A stretch of DNA of 64,000 nucleotides, from positions 1-64,000 of the forward strand of contig DATHVD010000013.1 in assembly GCA_035461525.1 (NCBI GenBank), read 5' to 3'. The stretch is from JAIBJN01 sp035461525 (GTDB lineage: Bacteria > Actinomycetota > Thermoleophilia > Gaiellales > Gaiellaceae). The notes below the pieces were generated by a model. The model saw nothing but the letters and a program-made list of their open reading frames with translations. It did not search any database and was not told the DNA's origin. Below, one piece after another: positions 41,220-50,198 of the stretch (position 1 is its first letter; each line of letters starts with the position of its first letter). Position numbers and translations under genes: made by a program.

Positions 41220-41977
41220 GAGAAGCGGCCGCCGCGGGCCCGCGCGCGGGCGGCGGAGACGTGCTGGGCCTCGTCCTCGAGATCGCTTGGAAGCGGCTCC
41301 AGGCCGGGGGGCTCGCCGAGGCGGTGCGCCAGCGCCCGCGCCAGGATCCAGTCGGCGAACCAGGCGTTGCGGGGGAGCAGCGGCCCGTGGAGGTATGTGC
41401 CTACGACGGCGCCCGTCCGGCAGCCCTCGTAGCCGCTCTGTCCGTCGTTGCCGAACCCCGAGACGACCCGGCCGAGTGGCTCGGCGCGGTCGTCCAGGAT
41501 CGTCCGGCCCGCGTGGTTCTCGAAGCCCGCGAGCGGGCGCCGCTCGCCCGGGTCGAGCTCGCACTCCAGCAGGACGTCCCCGATCATGCGGCGCTCGCCG
41601 GCGACCGTGTGGAGCGGGAGCAGCCCGATTCCCGGGAGTTCGGCGCCCGACCGGTCGCGGTAGAAGCGCCCGAGGAGCTGGTAGCCGCCGCAGACGGCGA
41701 GGACGGCGGCGCCGCCGGCCGCCGCCTCACGAACCGCCTCGCCTTTGCCCGCGAGGTCGGCGGCCACGAGCGCCTGCTCGCGATCCTGCCCGCCGCCGAT
41801 ATAGAGGAGATCGTGCTCTCCGGGTCGCACGGCCTCGCCCATGCCGATCTCCCGGTAGTCGAACCCGATCCCTCGCCACGCCGCCCGGCGCTCCAGCACG
41901 GCCATGTTCCCGCGGTCCGCGTAGATGTTGAGGTAGTCGGGGTAGAGGTGCCCGACGACGACCTTCGCCCCGCTCAC
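41216..41977 (-). CDS. gatD: Lipid II glutamine amidotransferase subunit GatD
   Basis: GatD is a CobB/CobQ-like class I glutamine amidotransferase that feeds ammonia to MurT for amidation of lipid II D-glutamate. The 253 residues start at VVVGHLYPDYLNIYADRGNM, carry the nucleophile in AVCGGYQLLGRFY near residue 92, and the catalytic His in GTYLHGPLLPRN near 190. The GTG at 41977 overlaps the murT stop (GTGA). The product acts at the inner face of the membrane. Confidence 0.93.
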   Translation of the reverse strand: MSGAKVVVGHLYPDYLNIYADRGNMAVLERRAAWRGIGFDYREIGMGEAVRPGEHDLLYIGGGQDREQALVAADLAGKGEAVREAAAGGAAVLAVCGGYQLLGRFYRDRSGAELPGIGLLPLHTVAGERRMIGDVLLECELDPGERRPLAGFENHAGRTILDDRAEPLGRVVSGFGNDGQSGYEGCRTGAVVGTYLHGPLLPRNAWFADWILARALAHRLGEPPGLEPLPSDLEDEAQHVSAARARARGGRFS

Positions 41978-43338
41978 GCCGCTGCCTCCCAGTAGTTCCG
42001 CACGAGACCGCGGTCGGCGACGATGCGCCGGAGGGCGAGCATGGCCGTGTACGTGGGCATGACGACGAGGTCTCCGCCCGGCGGCGTCAGCTCCAGCCCC
42101 CGGTCGAGCGCGGACCCGAGCCGGGGCACGACCTCCACGGCCTCGCGGTCGAGGCCTCCGTAGACGAACCGGAGGGCGAGCTCGTGCGCCCGCTCCCCGG
42201 TGGCGACGATGCGCTCGACCCCGGCGAGCAGCGGCTCGAAGTCGACGTCCCAGATCCACGAGACGTCCCGGCCGTCGGCGATGTCGTCGTTCAGCGCCAC
42301 CACCGCCACGCGAGGCGGCGCCCCGTCCACGAGCGTCCGCACGACCTCGTTCGCGCCCGCGGGGTTCTTGACGAGCAGGAGGAGGACGTTGCGGCCCTCC
42401 GCGGCGATGCGCTCGAAGCGGCCGAACGCCGCCTTGAAGCGTTCGATCCCGGCGCCGATCTCGTCGAGCCCGGCGCCCAGGACGAGCGCCAGCGAGGCGG
42501 CGGCGACGGCGTTGTAGACGTTGTAGAGCCCCGGAAGGGCAAGCTCCACCCGACGCGTCCCCTGGGGCGTCACCAGGTCGAACTCGACGTGATCGAGCCC
42601 GTGGAGCTCGATCTCCCGGGCGACCACGTCGAGCGGCGGCCGGGCCCCGCCGCATTCGACACAGCGCCAACTCCCGAGATGGCCGACGTACGCGGCGTCG
42701 TAGTGGAGCGGAGCGCCGCAGCGGATGCAGTACTTCGAGTCGGCGGCGTGGGGGAGGTGCTCCCGAGCGACTCGAGCGTCGTCCAGCCCGAAGAGGAGGG
42801 TGTTCTCCCGCCCCCGGGCGATGTCCGCGACGAGCGGGTCGTCGGCGCCGGCGACGACCCAAGCGTCCGCAGGGAGCTCCGCGACCGCTCCGCGCCAGCG
42901 CTCGGCGATCAGCTCCAGCTCGCCGTAGCGGTCGAGCTGGTCGCGGAAGAGGTTCGCCAGGCACACGGTTTGCGGGCGCACGCGCCGGGCGATGTCGGGG
43001 AAGGCCCCCTCGTCGACCTCGAAGAGGCCGAGCTCGGCGTCCCGGTCGGCGAGGAGCGCCGAGGCGACGCCGGAGACGAGGTTCGCTCCGGCGCGGTTGT
43101 GCGCAAGGCGGACGCGGCCGCCGAGGATCTCGGCCACGATCGCCGCGGACGTCGTCTTCCCGTTGGTCGCCGAGACGAGCGCGGAGCCCAACGGGAGGCG
43201 AGCGGCCAGGGTCCGCAGGGCCTCGGGGTCGATCGTTGCGAGGATCTTCCCGGGAAGCGTCGTCCCGCCGCCCCGGCCGGCGAGGCGGGAGAGCCGCCCG
43301 GCGGCGCGGGCGAGGGCGATCTCGACGTCGAGGCGCAC
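41974..43338 (-). CDS. murT: Lipid II isoglutaminyl synthase subunit MurT
   Basis: Mur-ligase family protein of 454 residues. It has the ATP loop SATNGKTTSA near 55, the NRAGANLVSGVASAL segment, and an inserted zinc ribbon (CIRCG and CVECG, about 200-230) typical of MurT. The DUF1727 C-terminus follows. With GatD it converts D-Glu to D-isoGln in lipid II. The GTG at 43338 follows TAGACT after 6 nt, so the operon is probably leaderless. Confidence 0.93.
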   Translation of the reverse strand: MRLDVEIALARAAGRLSRLAGRGGGTTLPGKILATIDPEALRTLAARLPLGSALVSATNGKTTSAAIVAEILGGRVRLAHNRAGANLVSGVASALLADRDAELGLFEVDEGAFPDIARRVRPQTVCLANLFRDQLDRYGELELIAERWRGAVAELPADAWVVAGADDPLVADIARGRENTLLFGLDDARVAREHLPHAADSKYCIRCGAPLHYDAAYVGHLGSWRCVECGGARPPLDVVAREIELHGLDHVEFDLVTPQGTRRVELALPGLYNVYNAVAAASLALVLGAGLDEIGAGIERFKAAFGRFERIAAEGRNVLLLLVKNPAGANEVVRTLVDGAPPRVAVVALNDDIADGRDVSWIWDVDFEPLLAGVERIVATGERAHELALRFVYGGLDREAVEVVPRLGSALDRGLELTPPGGDLVVMPTYTAMLALRRIVADRGLVRNYWEAAA

Positions 43339-43344
43339 GCGGCC

Positions 43345-43350
43345 AGTCTA
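43345..43350 (-). promoter_or_regulatory. -10 element TAGACT for murT-gatD
   Basis: TAGACT (minus strand) ends 6 nt before the GTG at 43338. Confidence 0.55.
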
Positions 43351-43989
43351 GATCCGCGGCGGGTCTCTCCCCCCTTCGAGGGAACTGCGGCCGAGTCACG
43401 GCTTCGCGGGATCGTCTCGACCCGGCCACCGACCTAGCCCGACTTCAGGTCTGAGTAGGTCACCCAACTGCGGCCCGCGCCACGCGCGCCGGATGGGATC
43501 GGAGATCGATGCGGAGCGCACGCGGCTCGAACGGCACCCGCCACAGCGCTTTCTAGGGGAAGCGTCCAAGGGCGAGACGCGTTCCAGTGCACTCTGGCGC
43601 AAGGGCGGACGGGGATTTGCGCTGCTCGCTCTCGATCGCCCTGCTGGCGCCCGCGGCCCTCCAGGCGGCCCCGGGCCCGAGCGTCAAGGGCCTGTCTCTC
43701 CCCGGGTCTCCCCGCCCAAGGGGAGGCGAGCCCTGGCGCCACGTTCGACGTCATCGTCCAGGGAAGACCGCCTCGTGGTAGGAGAAGGAGAGCCACGACC
43801 GGACCGACCCGCTCGGGCCCTCACTCTTTCGGGGGAACTTCCGGGCCTCCCGCAAAAGGGGGAGGGTGCGTGCCTCGCACGAGCCTACGTTCCTGTCATG
43901 GCACTGCGGCCCCACGCGCCCGCGTGGGAGATGTGCGAGACGACGGCACCTCCTTCCGCGCGAATCGGCCCCGGCGCGGCCCGGGTGGA
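43351..43989. other. Gene-free stretch with remnants of a secreted-protein gene
   Basis: No intact gene is supported in these 639 nt. A signal-peptide-like run (SIALLAPAALQAAPGPSVKG) is encoded on the plus strand around 43630-43690. In another plus frame near 43720-43765 SPGATFDVIVQGR can be read, a segment I associate with the start of secreted S8-type peptidases in this group of bacteria. A tight hairpin, CCCACGCG/CGCGTGGG, lies at 43911-43928. The promoter of the next gene must also be here. Confidence 0.4.
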
Positions 43990-46737
43990 ATGACCGCGGC
44001 GCCCGGCGAGCTTCCCCGCGAGGGGAACCGGTCCGAGCCTCGCGCGGAGGCCTCCGGCCTGCCGCCCCGCGCGAAGGCCTTCCTCTACGGCGTAGGGGCC
44101 CTGGCCGCAGGCGCGGCCTTCGTGCCGCTCAGCCACCTGTCGCCGGCCGCGAACGGCTGGCCGACGTTCGTCGTGCTCGCGGTCTGCGCGGCAGTGGCGC
44201 AGCTCTTCGTCGTCGTCACGCCACGCGACCAGAGCTACCACACGACGATCGTCTTCCTCATCCCGGCGGTTCTCCTCCTGCCGCCGGAGCTGATCGCCCT
44301 CCTCGGAATCGTCTACGGCATCCCCGAGTGGCTCAGGGTCCGGTACCCCTGGTACATCCAGGGGTTCAACATCGCCAACCACACGATCAATGGGCTGGCG
44401 GCGTGGGGGGCGGTGACGCTCGTGCGCAGGCTCGGGCTCTCACCCGAGCTCGAGTTCGCGCTGAGCGGGCTCGTCGCCGTGGTCGTCTTCGTTTCCCTGA
44501 ACCACGTCCTCCTCGCGACGATGCTCCATCTGGCCCGCGGGCACACGCTTCGCTCGACAGGCCTCTTCTCGGCCGAGAGCCTCTCGACGGATTTCGTGCT
44601 CGCCGCGCTCGGCGTCGCCTTCGCCGCCCTGTGGAGCTGGAACCCGTTCCTCCTGCCGACCGCGGTCGCTCCGCTTCTTCTCATCCACCGCTCGCTCAGC
44701 GTGCCGGCCCTCCAGCAGGAGGCGCGCGTCGACCCGAAGACCGGTCTCTTCAACGCCCGCCATTTCTCCGGCGCCCTTCGCGACGAGCTCGAGCGGGCGG
44801 AGCGCGCCGGCGGCTTCTTCTCGGTCGTCATGGCCGACCTCGATCTCCTCCGCGACATCAACAACGCTTACGGCCACCTCGCCGGCGACGCCGTCCTCCA
44901 GGGTATCGCCGAGGTCTTCCGGAGCCAGCTCCGCGAGACGGACGTCCCCGCCCGCTTCGGCGGCGAGGAGTTCGCCATCCTCCTCCCGAAGACCGGGCCC
45001 GCCGAGGCGGCGGCGATCGGAGAGCGGGTGCGCCGCGCCGTCGCCGAGCGGCGCTTCGACGTCGAGACGTCGAGCGAGCCCATCCGGGCCACCGTCTCGA
45101 TCGGCGTCGCCACGTACCCGAAGGACGGGTCGGACCCGAACGAGATCATCCACCAGGCCGACCTGGCGGTCTACCGGGCGAAGCTCCAGGGCCGGAACCG
45201 CGTGCTCGGCGCCAGCGCGGAGCCGCTCCTCTTGCCTCCGCAGCGCCGGGCCCGCCCCGCCGCCGTTCCGGACGAGCCCGCGTACCCCGGAGCCTCGCGC
45301 CCGCTCGCCGGCCTTCCCGAGGCCGAGCCGGATTCGCAGCCCGCCCATCAGCAGCGGCCGCACGGCGCCGCGGGACCGCGCTTCCTCGCGCTCTCGCCCG
45401 CGCTCGCGGGGCTCGTCGTCGCTGTGAGCCTGGGGGGCATCGCGGCCGGCGCGCTCGGCTTCGTGTTGGGGACCTCGACCGACCTCGTTGGCCTCCTGGC
45501 CGTGATCGCCTTGGTCGCCGGCAGCCAGGCGCTCGCCCTCGAGCTCGATGGCGGCTCCATCTCCGTGACCGCGGTGGGCGCCCTGGCGGGGGCGGCGCTC
45601 TTCGGCCCGAGGGCGGCCTTGCCGCTCGCCGTCGCCATGACGGCAGTCGAGTGGAGCTCGCGGCGCACGCCGCTCTACCAGGCGCTCTTCAACATCGGGA
45701 CGCTCTCCCTCGCGTCGCTCGCTGCGGCGGGCGTGTTCAGCGTCGGCGGCAAGCCGGAGGGGATCGGGACGCTCGTCACCGCAGCAGCCGGCCTCGCGGC
45801 CGGGGGTGCGTACTTCGTCGTCAACACCGGCCTCCTCTCGCAGGCGATGGCGCTCGAGGGCCACCACAGCTGGCACGGACTCTGGCGGGAGCGCTTCTCC
45901 TGGCTCCTCCCGCACTACGTCGCGTTTGGCGCGGTCGCGGGGGCGCTCGCGCTCGCCTACCCGGCGATCGATCTCTACGGGCTCGCCACCCTCGCCCTGC
46001 CGCTCCTGCTCATGGGGAATACCATGGCCGCCTACCTCGGGCGCGCGGAGAAATCGACGAAGAAGCTCCGCGCGGCCGCCGAGACGATCCAATCGCAGAA
46101 CGTCTCGCTCGAGCAGGCGAACCGTCTCCTGCGCGAGCGCTCGACGGCCGCGATGGAGAGCCTCTCGGCGACCGTCGACGCCCGCGACGCCTCCACCGCG
46201 GGGCATTCGCGGCGGGTGCAGCAGCTCGCGCTCGCGCTCGGGCGGGAGCTCGGGCTCTCGAAGGCCGAGCTCGACCTCCTCGGGCACGCCGCCCTCTTCC
46301 ACGACATCGGCAAGCTCGCCATCCCGGATGCGGTCCTCCTCAAGCCGGCCCTCCTCTCGCGCGACGAATGGGCGCTCATGGAGCGCCACGCCGAGGAGGG
46401 CGCGCGCATCATCGGCCGGCTCGGGTTCCTCGGCGACGCCGTTCCGGCGATCCTCCACCACCACGAGCGCTGGGACGGGGCCGGCTACCCCCACGGCCTC
46501 GCCGGCGAGGACATCCCCCTCGGGGCCCGTATCATCCACGTCGCGGAAGCGCTCGACTCCATGCTCACGAACCGGATCTACAAGGTCGCCCGGCCCGCAG
46601 CCGAGGCACTCGAGGAGCTTCGGTCCGGCGCCGGCACCCAGTTCTGCCCCCGCACGGTGGCCGCGCTCGACCGTCTCCTCGGCACGAACGCGCCGGCGCC
46701 CGACCCTGCGCCGGAGCTCGCGGCTGCCGGCTCCTAG
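43990..46737 (+). CDS. Membrane GGDEF / HD-GYP fusion protein
   Basis: A 915-residue c-di-GMP turnover protein. Membrane block 1 (about 30-230, roughly six helices) is followed by a diguanylate cyclase with RFGGEEFAIL near 324 and the inhibitory RxxD site RETD five residues before it. A Pro-rich linker, a second membrane block of similar size (about 470-670) and a coiled segment lead to an HD-GYP phosphodiesterase with HDIGKLAIP near 770 and HHHERWDGAGYP near 823. Both catalytic motifs look intact; VAEALDSM has Glu where Asp is usual. The ATG at 43990 starts a Pro/Glu-rich N-terminus. Confidence 0.9.
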   Translation: MTAAPGELPREGNRSEPRAEASGLPPRAKAFLYGVGALAAGAAFVPLSHLSPAANGWPTFVVLAVCAAVAQLFVVVTPRDQSYHTTIVFLIPAVLLLPPELIALLGIVYGIPEWLRVRYPWYIQGFNIANHTINGLAAWGAVTLVRRLGLSPELEFALSGLVAVVVFVSLNHVLLATMLHLARGHTLRSTGLFSAESLSTDFVLAALGVAFAALWSWNPFLLPTAVAPLLLIHRSLSVPALQQEARVDPKTGLFNARHFSGALRDELERAERAGGFFSVVMADLDLLRDINNAYGHLAGDAVLQGIAEVFRSQLRETDVPARFGGEEFAILLPKTGPAEAAAIGERVRRAVAERRFDVETSSEPIRATVSIGVATYPKDGSDPNEIIHQADLAVYRAKLQGRNRVLGASAEPLLLPPQRRARPAAVPDEPAYPGASRPLAGLPEAEPDSQPAHQQRPHGAAGPRFLALSPALAGLVVAVSLGGIAAGALGFVLGTSTDLVGLLAVIALVAGSQALALELDGGSISVTAVGALAGAALFGPRAALPLAVAMTAVEWSSRRTPLYQALFNIGTLSLASLAAAGVFSVGGKPEGIGTLVTAAAGLAAGGAYFVVNTGLLSQAMALEGHHSWHGLWRERFSWLLPHYVAFGAVAGALALAYPAIDLYGLATLALPLLLMGNTMAAYLGRAEKSTKKLRAAAETIQSQNVSLEQANRLLRERSTAAMESLSATVDARDASTAGHSRRVQQLALALGRELGLSKAELDLLGHAALFHDIGKLAIPDAVLLKPALLSRDEWALMERHAEEGARIIGRLGFLGDAVPAILHHHERWDGAGYPHGLAGEDIPLGARIIHVAEALDSMLTNRIYKVARPAAEALEELRSGAGTQFCPRTVAALDRLLGTNAPAPDPAPELAAAGS

Positions 46738-46765
46738 GAGAGCGGCCCCGGGGCGACTGCTCGCC

Positions 46766-46771
46766 TAGACT
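46766..46771 (+). promoter_or_regulatory. -10 element TAGACT for the repeat-protein gene
   Basis: TAGACT lies 17 nt before the GTG at 46789, leaving a short leader that contains GAGAGG, a plausible ribosome site. Confidence 0.45.
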
Positions 46772-46788
46772 GACTGCGAGAGGCCGCC

Positions 46789-47484
46789 GTGCCGCCTTCC
46801 GCCCGAGCCCGTTCGCCGCGCGTCCAGCCCGAGAAGTCCAGGGGCAGGCGGGAGCGCCGCCCCCGCTACTCCGACGAGCAGATCCTGGCGGAGCTCGTGG
46901 CCTGCGCCCGGCGGCTCGGCCGCTCGCCCACGATGCAGGAGTTCGCCCTCGACGGCCGGACGCGGATCCACCCACGGACCGTCGTCGAGCGCTTCGGGAG
47001 CTGGAACCGCGCCAAGCGCCTCGTCGGGCTCGTGCCGCGGCGCTTCGCCTCGCCGGAGGAGCTGCTCGGGCGCCTACGCACCCTCGGGGACGAGCTGGGC
47101 CGGACACCGACCGGTCGCGACCTCGACGAGCGCCGCCGGACGATGCCGTCCAAGTCCCTCTACTGGCACAGGTTCGGCTCGCTCTCGCGGGCGCTCCGGG
47201 CCGCCGGCTTCGACGTGCTCACGGCCGCCGAGCGGCGCGAGCGCGCGCTCGAGACGGGGGCGAGGCTGGCGCTCGGGCTGGGCCGGCTTCCGCGCCTGGC
47301 CGACTGGGCGCGGGCGCGCCGGCGGGATCCCCGGCTGCTCTCGGAATGGCAGGTGGTCCGCCTTTTCGCCGGGCGGAAGGGAGGGTGGACCGCATTCCAG
47401 GACGCGCTCCGCGGGCGCCTGGCGCGCGGTGGGGCCGGCGTCGACGGCGACGGGAGGGTGTCGAGGACGAAACCCGGCCGCTAG
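46789..47484 (+). CDS. Homing-endonuclease-associated repeat protein without nuclease
   Basis: The 231 residues contain two clear HNH-associated (HEAR-type) repeats: YSDEQILAELVACARRLGRSP to RFGSWNRAKRLVGLVP (about 26-83), and SPEELLGRLRTLGDELGRTPT to RFGSLSRALRAAGF (about 86-140). A degenerate third follows (about 147-210). Such repeats bind DNA beside homing or HNH nucleases, but no nuclease motif is present. It may be a DNA-binding regulator; no nearby mobile element explains it. It converges with the next gene with a 4-bp overlap. Confidence 0.75.
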   Translation: MPPSARARSPRVQPEKSRGRRERRPRYSDEQILAELVACARRLGRSPTMQEFALDGRTRIHPRTVVERFGSWNRAKRLVGLVPRRFASPEELLGRLRTLGDELGRTPTGRDLDERRRTMPSKSLYWHRFGSLSRALRAAGFDVLTAAERRERALETGARLALGLGRLPRLADWARARRRDPRLLSEWQVVRLFAGRKGGWTAFQDALRGRLARGGAGVDGDGRVSRTKPGR

Positions 47485-48284
47485 CGCGCGACGGGGGCGG
47501 TCGCGATCGCCGCGAGGCGCGCGAGGCAGAATCGCGCTTCTTCCGGAGCGCGTACGGGCGGGAGCGCCTTCTCCTCGACGAACGTGCGATCGGGCTCGAA
47601 GGAGTCGACGCGCGCGGCCCGGCCGTCGACGACGCGGACGACGCTGCCCTCGCCGACCTCCCGCTTCTGCAGCCGGACGCCGGTGTAGCGCTCGACGACC
47701 TCGAGCGCTGAACGAGTCGAGGCGAAGAAGAGCTCGCGGCGGCCCTCGCCGATCCAGAGCGGGCGGCCGATGCCGCGGGCGAGGTAGAGCGTCTCGGGAC
47801 TGCGGTCGTCCATCCACGCCGCGGCGAGGGAGCCGTGGACCTCCTCGAGCGCGGACGGAAGGCTCCCGCTTTCGTCGGCGAGCGCGAAGATCGCCTCCGA
47901 GTCGACGGTCATGTCCGGTTCCGCACGCGCGAGGCCGTGCCGCGCGAGGATCTCCTCGTCGTTGACGACGATGCCGTTGTGCACGCCAACGACGCTGCCG
48001 TGGCGGATCGGGTGATTGTTCGCGGTCAGGCTCGGGTGGCCCTTGGTGTAGTCGCGCACGTGGACGATGGTCTGCCGCGCGCCTCCCGGGACATGCAGGC
48101 GGTCGAGGAGCTTGCTGGCGCCGCCGCGCTGCTTGCGGACGGCGATCGGCTCGCCGGGTCCGCGGTAGGCGTAGCCCACTGCGTCCGACCCGCGCTCGGA
48201 GATAGCCGCGAGGAGCGTCTGAGTCGCAAGGGTCTGGTCGACCGCTGACTCGTCGCTCAGGCTATATCCGGCAATACCGCACAA
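47481..48284 (-). CDS. Stand-alone class II glutamine amidotransferase
   Basis: Ntn-type glutaminase domain of 267 residues, like the N-terminal half of GlmS or PurF but without a synthase domain. CGIAGYSL must start with the nucleophile Cys, so the TTG at 48284, whose next codon is that Cys, is chosen. HVRDYTKGHPSLTANNHPI and VGVHNGIVVND supply the glutamine site. I cannot name the acceptor. It diverges from a sigma-factor gene 170 nt away. Confidence 0.8.
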   Translation of the reverse strand: MCGIAGYSLSDESAVDQTLATQTLLAAISERGSDAVGYAYRGPGEPIAVRKQRGGASKLLDRLHVPGGARQTIVHVRDYTKGHPSLTANNHPIRHGSVVGVHNGIVVNDEEILARHGLARAEPDMTVDSEAIFALADESGSLPSALEEVHGSLAAAWMDDRSPETLYLARGIGRPLWIGEGRRELFFASTRSALEVVERYTGVRLQKREVGEGSVVRVVDGRAARVDSFEPDRTFVEEKALPPVRAPEEARFCLARLAAIATAPVAR

Positions 48285-48453
48285 AAGAACAGGTACCCGA
48301 TCCTTCCAACGCCTAACAGCCGTCTCCGAAGGCGAGTCCGGGGCGACCGCGTGGTTAGACACTAGCACCGTCGGCGGCTGTCGTCGCCCTTGCCATCCCT
48401 CGTTTGCGGGCCACGGCCTCAAGGCGGGGTGGAGCGCCGCCGATATCGGCTGC

Positions 48454-49419
48454 GTGGAGTACTCGTCTGCGGAGCTTCCTGCCGACCCCGGCGAGCCGGG
48501 CGAGCGAAAGCTCGAGCTCGTTCCCGAGCCTGCTGCGGCGGCCCCCGCGGAGGAGCCGGCCGACGACGAGCCGGCCGAGCTCGACGTCCCGGCCCCTACG
48601 CAGGACCCCCTCAAGCTCTACGTCCGCCAGATCGGCGACGGCCCCCTCCTCACCGCGGCCGAGGAGCGGGAGCTCGCCCGCCGCAAGGACGAGGGGGACG
48701 AGTGGGCGAAGCGCCGCCTGATCGAGTGCAACCTGCGCCTCGTCATGTCGATCACGCGCAACTACGTCAACTCCGGCGTCCCGCTCCTCGACCTCATCCA
48801 GGAGGGGAACCTCGGCCTCATCCGCGCCGTGGAGAAGTTCGACTACCGCATGGGCTTCAAGCTCTCCACGTACGCGACCTGGTGGATCCGCCAGTCCGTC
48901 ACGCGCGCCATCGCCGACCAGGGGCGGACGATCCGACTGCCCGTCCACGTCGTCGACCAGGTGCGACGCGTCATGCGCGCCCGCCGCGTGCTGACGCAGA
49001 AGCTCAACCGCGACCCGCTTCCCGCCGAGATCGCGAAGGAGAGCGGCTTCGAGGTGAAGCGCGTGAACGAGCTGCTCGACCTCGTCGAGGATCCCGTCAG
49101 CCTCGAGACGCCCGTCGGCGACGGCGACTCCATGTACGGGGACATGCTCGAGGACGTCAACTCCGAGCAGCCGGACGCCGTGCTCGCCGAGCTCCTGCGC
49201 GGCGTGGAGCTGCAGGCTGCGCTCGAGTCCCTGAACGAGCGCATGCGCCACGTGCTCGTGCTCAGGTTCGGGCTGAACGGCGGCCATGCGAAGACGCTCG
49301 AGGAGGTCGGCGCCGATCTCGGCGTGACGCGCGAGCGCGTGCGCCAGCTCGAGTCCCGTGCGCTCCGCGAGCTCCAGTCGGTCGCGCCAGAGCTTCGGCT
49401 CTACCTTCGCGCCGAGTAG
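48454..49419 (+). CDS. Sigma-70 family factor, group 2-like (no region 1.1)
   Basis: The 321 residues start with an acidic, Pro-rich tail. Then come region 1.2 (DPLKLYVRQIGDGPLLTAAEE, about 49-70), region 2 (LIQEGNLGLIRAVEKFDYRMGFKLSTYATWWIRQSV, about 110-150), region 3, and region 4.2 with the recognition helix LGVTRERVRQLESRAL near 290. Regions 2 and 4 are close to primary sigma factors, but region 1.1 is missing. The start is GTG. It is neither WhiG- nor ECF-type. Confidence 0.88.
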   Translation: MEYSSAELPADPGEPGERKLELVPEPAAAAPAEEPADDEPAELDVPAPTQDPLKLYVRQIGDGPLLTAAEERELARRKDEGDEWAKRRLIECNLRLVMSITRNYVNSGVPLLDLIQEGNLGLIRAVEKFDYRMGFKLSTYATWWIRQSVTRAIADQGRTIRLPVHVVDQVRRVMRARRVLTQKLNRDPLPAEIAKESGFEVKRVNELLDLVEDPVSLETPVGDGDSMYGDMLEDVNSEQPDAVLAELLRGVELQAALESLNERMRHVLVLRFGLNGGHAKTLEEVGADLGVTRERVRQLESRALRELQSVAPELRLYLRAE

Positions 49420-49450
49420 CGGCCCGGCGCGCGCGCCGCGGCCGGCCGGG

Positions 49451-49456
49451 TAGCGT
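49451..49456 (+). promoter_or_regulatory. -10 element TAGCGT for the PHP gene
   Basis: TAGCGT ends 7 nt before the GTG at 49464 and overlaps another in-frame GTG at 49455, which it disfavours. Confidence 0.5.
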
Positions 49457-49463
49457 GACGAGC

Positions 49464-50198
49464 GTGCTCGGATTCGTGGACGTCCACTCCCACGTCGTTC
49501 CGTCGGGCGACGACGGCGCCCGCACCGTCGAGGACGGCGTCGCCCTCTGCCGCGAGGCGGGCCGGCGCGGAACGCGCCTCCTCTACGCGACGCCGCACGT
49601 CTGGCCCTCGCTGCGGCTCGACCCCGGCCGCGAGGCTGCCGTGCGCGGGGCTCACGCCGAGCTCGCCGGCATCGCGGCCGGCTTCGGGATCGAGCTCCGG
49701 CTCGGCTGGGAGCTGACGCCGCACGCCGCCCTCCTGGACGAGGATCCGGATCGCTACCGTCTCGGCGGTTTGGACGCCGTCCTCATGGAGACGCCCTTCC
49801 GAGGCCCGCTGACGCTCACGATGCGACTCGGCGAGCACATCGAGGCCTCCGGGCTCGTCCCTGTGATCGCCCATCCGGAGCGCTCGGAGAGCGTCCTCGC
49901 CGACCCTGGAGGCGCGGCGTCCCTGCGGGAGCGTGGCTGGCTGCTGCAGGTGAACGCAACGAGCCTGCTCGGCTACCACGGGCCGGAGCAGGAGGAGGCC
50001 GGCTGGACGCTCGTCGAGGCGGGTCTCGCCGATCTCGTCGCCTCGGACGGGCACCGGACGGCGAGGCCGCCGCACCTGGACGAGGCTCACCGGCGCGCGC
50101 GGGAGCGAGTGGGGGAGGAGGTCGACCGGCTCTTCGACGGGAGCGCGCTCGCGGGGCTACCGCGTGGCGACGGCCTCGATCTCGCGCAGCGACGCTAG
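49464..50198 (+). CDS. PHP-domain phosphatase, CpsB/YwqE-like
   Basis: The 244 residues have the PHP metal motifs DVHSHVVPSGDDGARTVEDG at the start, YATPHVWP near 40, VIAHPERSE near 135 and ASDGHRT near 193. This pattern matches manganese-dependent tyrosine phosphatases that control capsular polysaccharide synthesis (CpsB/CapC/YwqE). No capsule genes are adjacent, so the substrate is open. Its end overlaps the convergent sigma gene by 42 bp. Confidence 0.82.
   Translation: MLGFVDVHSHVVPSGDDGARTVEDGVALCREAGRRGTRLLYATPHVWPSLRLDPGREAAVRGAHAELAGIAAGFGIELRLGWELTPHAALLDEDPDRYRLGGLDAVLMETPFRGPLTLTMRLGEHIEASGLVPVIAHPERSESVLADPGGAASLRERGWLLQVNATSLLGYHGPEQEEAGWTLVEAGLADLVASDGHRTARPPHLDEAHRRARERVGEEVDRLFDGSALAGLPRGDGLDLAQRR

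Noticed and set aside
43860..43989. c-di-GMP (GEMM-type) riboswitch before the GGDEF/HD-GYP gene
   Set aside because: I looked for the conserved GEMM core and tetraloop-receptor pattern and did not find it; only a simple hairpin is present.
43493..43993. 166-codon plus-strand frame before the c-di-GMP gene
   Set aside because: Composition is low-complexity with no domain and it spans apparent remnants in several frames; treated as non-coding or decayed.
48454..49419. The region-1.1-less sigma factor as the WhiG partner of RsiG
   Set aside because: Its regions 1.2, 2 and 4 are of housekeeping type, not of the flagellar/WhiG type.
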